Source of the DNA: an uncultured Collinsella sp.
GTDB lineage: Bacteria; Actinomycetota; Coriobacteriia; Coriobacteriales; Coriobacteriaceae
Direction of reading: 5' to 3'
Length of the DNA stretch: 8,125 nucleotides
Assembly (NCBI GenBank): GCA_900555955.1
Contig: USNA01000033.1
Location: 1-8,125 of the forward strand
Positions 6,876 to 8,125 of this stretch are shown piece after piece. The notes beneath the pieces are model-generated. The model saw only the letters and a list, made by a program, of their open reading frames with translations. It did not search any database and was not told the DNA's origin. Position numbers and translations under genes: made by a program. Each line of letters begins with the position of its first letter. The first letter of the stretch is position 1.

Positions 6876-6962
6876 ATGATCCCTTGGGGACGGAGGAAAA
6901 CGGATCACTGGGTCAGGCCGACCCCCTCAGTGATCCGTTTTCCTCCGTCCCCAAGGGATCAT
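6876..6962. repeat. 87-bp palindromic element with 35-bp perfect arms
   Basis: Positions 6876-6910 and 6928-6962 are perfect inverted copies over 35 bases, separated by 17 bases that contain a further small stem (GGTC 6911-6914, GACC 6920-6923). Each arm is itself bounded by TGATCC and GGATCA (6877-6882/6902-6907 and 6931-6936/6956-6961), and its core contains GGGGACGGAGGAAAAC. The element therefore is an inverted pair of small palindromes, like a REP doublet or a minimal non-autonomous mobile element. Perfect identity of the arms suggests recent insertion or active maintenance. The right arm is followed by only four T residues, so it might also end hspR transcripts weakly. Confidence 0.85.
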
Positions 6963-6991
6963 TTTGCCGGCTCACACTGGGCTCGTCCTTT

Positions 6992-7009
6992 ACTTTACCG
7001 AGATAAAGT
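6992..7009. promoter_or_regulatory. Operator-like palindrome upstream of the hydratase gene
   Basis: ACTTTA (6992-6997) and TAAAGT (7004-7009) form a perfect inverted repeat with spacer CCGAGA, about 100 bases before the hydratase start and after the 87-bp element. Size and position fit a dimeric repressor or activator site. No known regulator consensus is recognised. Confidence 0.4.
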
Positions 7010-7077
7010 GAATGCGCAGATTCGTAACCCACTCGCAACCGTTCTATGGCACGATATTGAACGAATGTATGCTATGC

Positions 7078-7094
7078 GCCCGAGCCTTTCGGGC
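7078..7094 (+). other. Short hairpin in the hydratase leader
   Basis: GCCCGA (7078-7083) pairs with TCGGGC (7089-7094) around a 5-base loop, ending shortly before the ribosome site GGGAG (7100-7104). A possible -10 hexamer TATGCT lies at 7068-7073 without a convincing -35, so the transcription start is unresolved. Confidence 0.35.
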
Positions 7095-7109
7095 AGAGTG
7101 GGAGACAGT

Positions 7110-8125
7110 ATGGTTAAGCTGTACGAGGACGGCATCTACCTGCGCGGCGGCAGCGAGGTTGTGCCTGCGGCCGAGGCTGCCGAGCGCGGTATTACGCAGA
7201 CACCCGAGGATGCCAAGCGCGGCACCATCGCGTATTCGATCCTCCAGGCACACAATACGTCCGGAGACCCCGAGGCGCTCAAGATTCGCTTCGATGCCAT
7301 GGCGAGCCACGACATCACCTTTGTCGGCATCATCCAGACGGCGCGCGCCTCGGGCATGGAGCAGTTCCCACTGCCTTACGTGCTCACCAACTGCCACAAC
7401 TCGCTGTGCGCCGTGGGCGGCACCATCAACGAGGACGACCACGTCTTCGGCCTTTCGGCTGCCAAGAAGTACGGCGGCATTTTCGTCCCGCCGCACATCG
7501 CCGTCATCCACTCCTTTATGCGTGAGAACTTCGCCGGTTGCGGCAAGATGATCTTGGGCTCCGACTCGCACACCCGCTACGGCGCTCTGGGCACCATGGC
7601 CGTGGGCGAGGGCGGCGGCGAGCTGGCAAAGCAGCTGCTGCGCGACACCTACGATGTTGCCTATCCCGGCGTCGTCGCCATCTACCTCACGGGCGCCCCG
7701 CGCCCCGGCGTCGGTCCGCACGATGTGGCGCTCGCCATCATCCGCGCCGTCTTTGCCAAGGGCTACGTTAAGAACAAGGTCATGGAGTTTGTGGGCCCCG
7801 GCATCGCGAGCATGACGACTGACTACCGCAACGGCGTCGACGTCATGACTACCGAGACCACCTGCCTTTCCTCCATCTGGGCAACTGACGAGGACACGCA
7901 CGCATTCCTGGCCATGCACGGCCGCGGCGACGACTACCGCGAGCTCAAGCCCGCCGATGTCGCCTACTATGACGGCTGCGTCGAGGTCGACCTGTCGAGC
8001 ATCAAGCCCATGATCGCGCTGCCGTTCCATCCTTCCAACGGCTTCGAGATCGACGAGCTCAACGAGAACCTCGAGGACATCCTGCATGAGGTGGAGCTCG
8101 AGGCTGCCAAGATCGGCGAGGGCAA
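7110..8125 (+). CDS. Aconitase-superfamily hydratase (YbhJ-like), N-terminal part
   Basis: The frame is open to the window edge and gives 338 residues of a longer protein. Members of this group of putative hydratases, related to E. coli YbhJ and the aconitase/isopropylmalate isomerase superfamily, are usually 600-770 residues; their substrate is not firmly known. The sequence shows the aconitase active-site motif as [20 protein letters not shown] (150-169), the preceding [18 protein letters not shown] (93-110), and [15 protein letters not shown] (247-261), which corresponds to the aconitase segment before the cluster-binding region. Some [4Fe-4S] ligands would lie beyond the edge, so catalytic competence cannot be judged. 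The start at 7110 has GGGAG 5 bases upstream; in-frame ATGs at 7065 and 7074 lack a ribosome site. The gene seems to be its own transcription unit after hspR. Confidence 0.85.
   Translation, partial: MVKLYEDGIYLRGGSEVVPAAEAAERGITQTPEDAKRGTIAYSILQAHNTSGDPEALKIRFDAMASHDITFVGIIQTARASGMEQFPLPYVLTNCHNSLCAVGGTINEDDHVFGLSAAKKYGGIFVPPHIAVIHSFMRENFAGCGKMILGSDSHTRYGALGTMAVGEGGGELAKQLLRDTYDVAYPGVVAIYLTGAPRPGVGPHDVALAIIRAVFAKGYVKNKVMEFVGPGIASMTTDYRNGVDVMTTETTCLSSIWATDEDTHAFLAMHGRGDDYRELKPADVAYYDGCVEVDLSSIKPMIALPFHPSNGFEIDELNENLEDILHEVELEAAKIGEG

Noticed and set aside
7012..7551. 179-codon plus-strand frame starting before the hydratase
   Set aside because: It overlaps the hydratase in another frame, is Arg/Ser/Pro-rich as out-of-frame high-GC DNA is, and has no motif; the hydratase frame has clear superfamily signatures.

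Overview
The window reads as a high-GC actinobacterial chromosome, most likely a Coriobacteriia member such as a Collinsella relative. The reasons are codon use rich in G/C third positions, the gene order dnaK-grpE-dnaJ-hspR with the MerR-type repressor HspR (an actinobacterial hallmark), and an NAD-synthesis block ending in the niacin regulator niaR. The genus is inference from gene order and protein style; no marker gene here settles it.

Layout. Positions 1-167 hold the 3' end of an unidentified plus-strand gene, possibly nadB, followed after 3 bases by nadC and then, with a one-base overlap, niaR. This is a compact de novo NAD operon with its own regulator. A short hairpin repeat (1594-1660) and a strong bidirectional terminator (1699-1738) separate it from a convergent minus-strand gene for a 61-residue 2[4Fe-4S] ferredoxin, which has its own likely promoter and a hairpin in its leader. 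The 596-base gap up to dnaK carries a 118-bp inverted doublet of a palindromic unit (REPIN-like), a short direct repeat, degenerate HspR-type half-sites and a structured dnaK leader.

The heat-shock cluster occupies 2560-6836: dnaK, grpE (2-base gap), a GC-rich hairpin, dnaJ (class B, without a zinc finger), then hspR. DnaK, GrpE and DnaJ form the Hsp70 folding cycle: the J protein stimulates ATP hydrolysis and GrpE releases ADP. HspR is expected to repress the cluster, with DnaK as its co-repressor in studied actinobacteria. After hspR lies an 87-bp palindrome with 35-bp perfect arms, a small operator-like palindrome, and then the first 338 codons of an aconitase-superfamily hydratase that runs off the window.

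No clearly new multi-gene system is visible. The parts most worth a second look are the structured intergenic elements (three unrelated-looking palindromic repeats, two of them built as inverted doublets), an insert in the DnaK ATPase domain that is unexpected for a Gram-positive-type protein, and the lack of a perfect HAIR operator in front of dnaK despite the presence of hspR.
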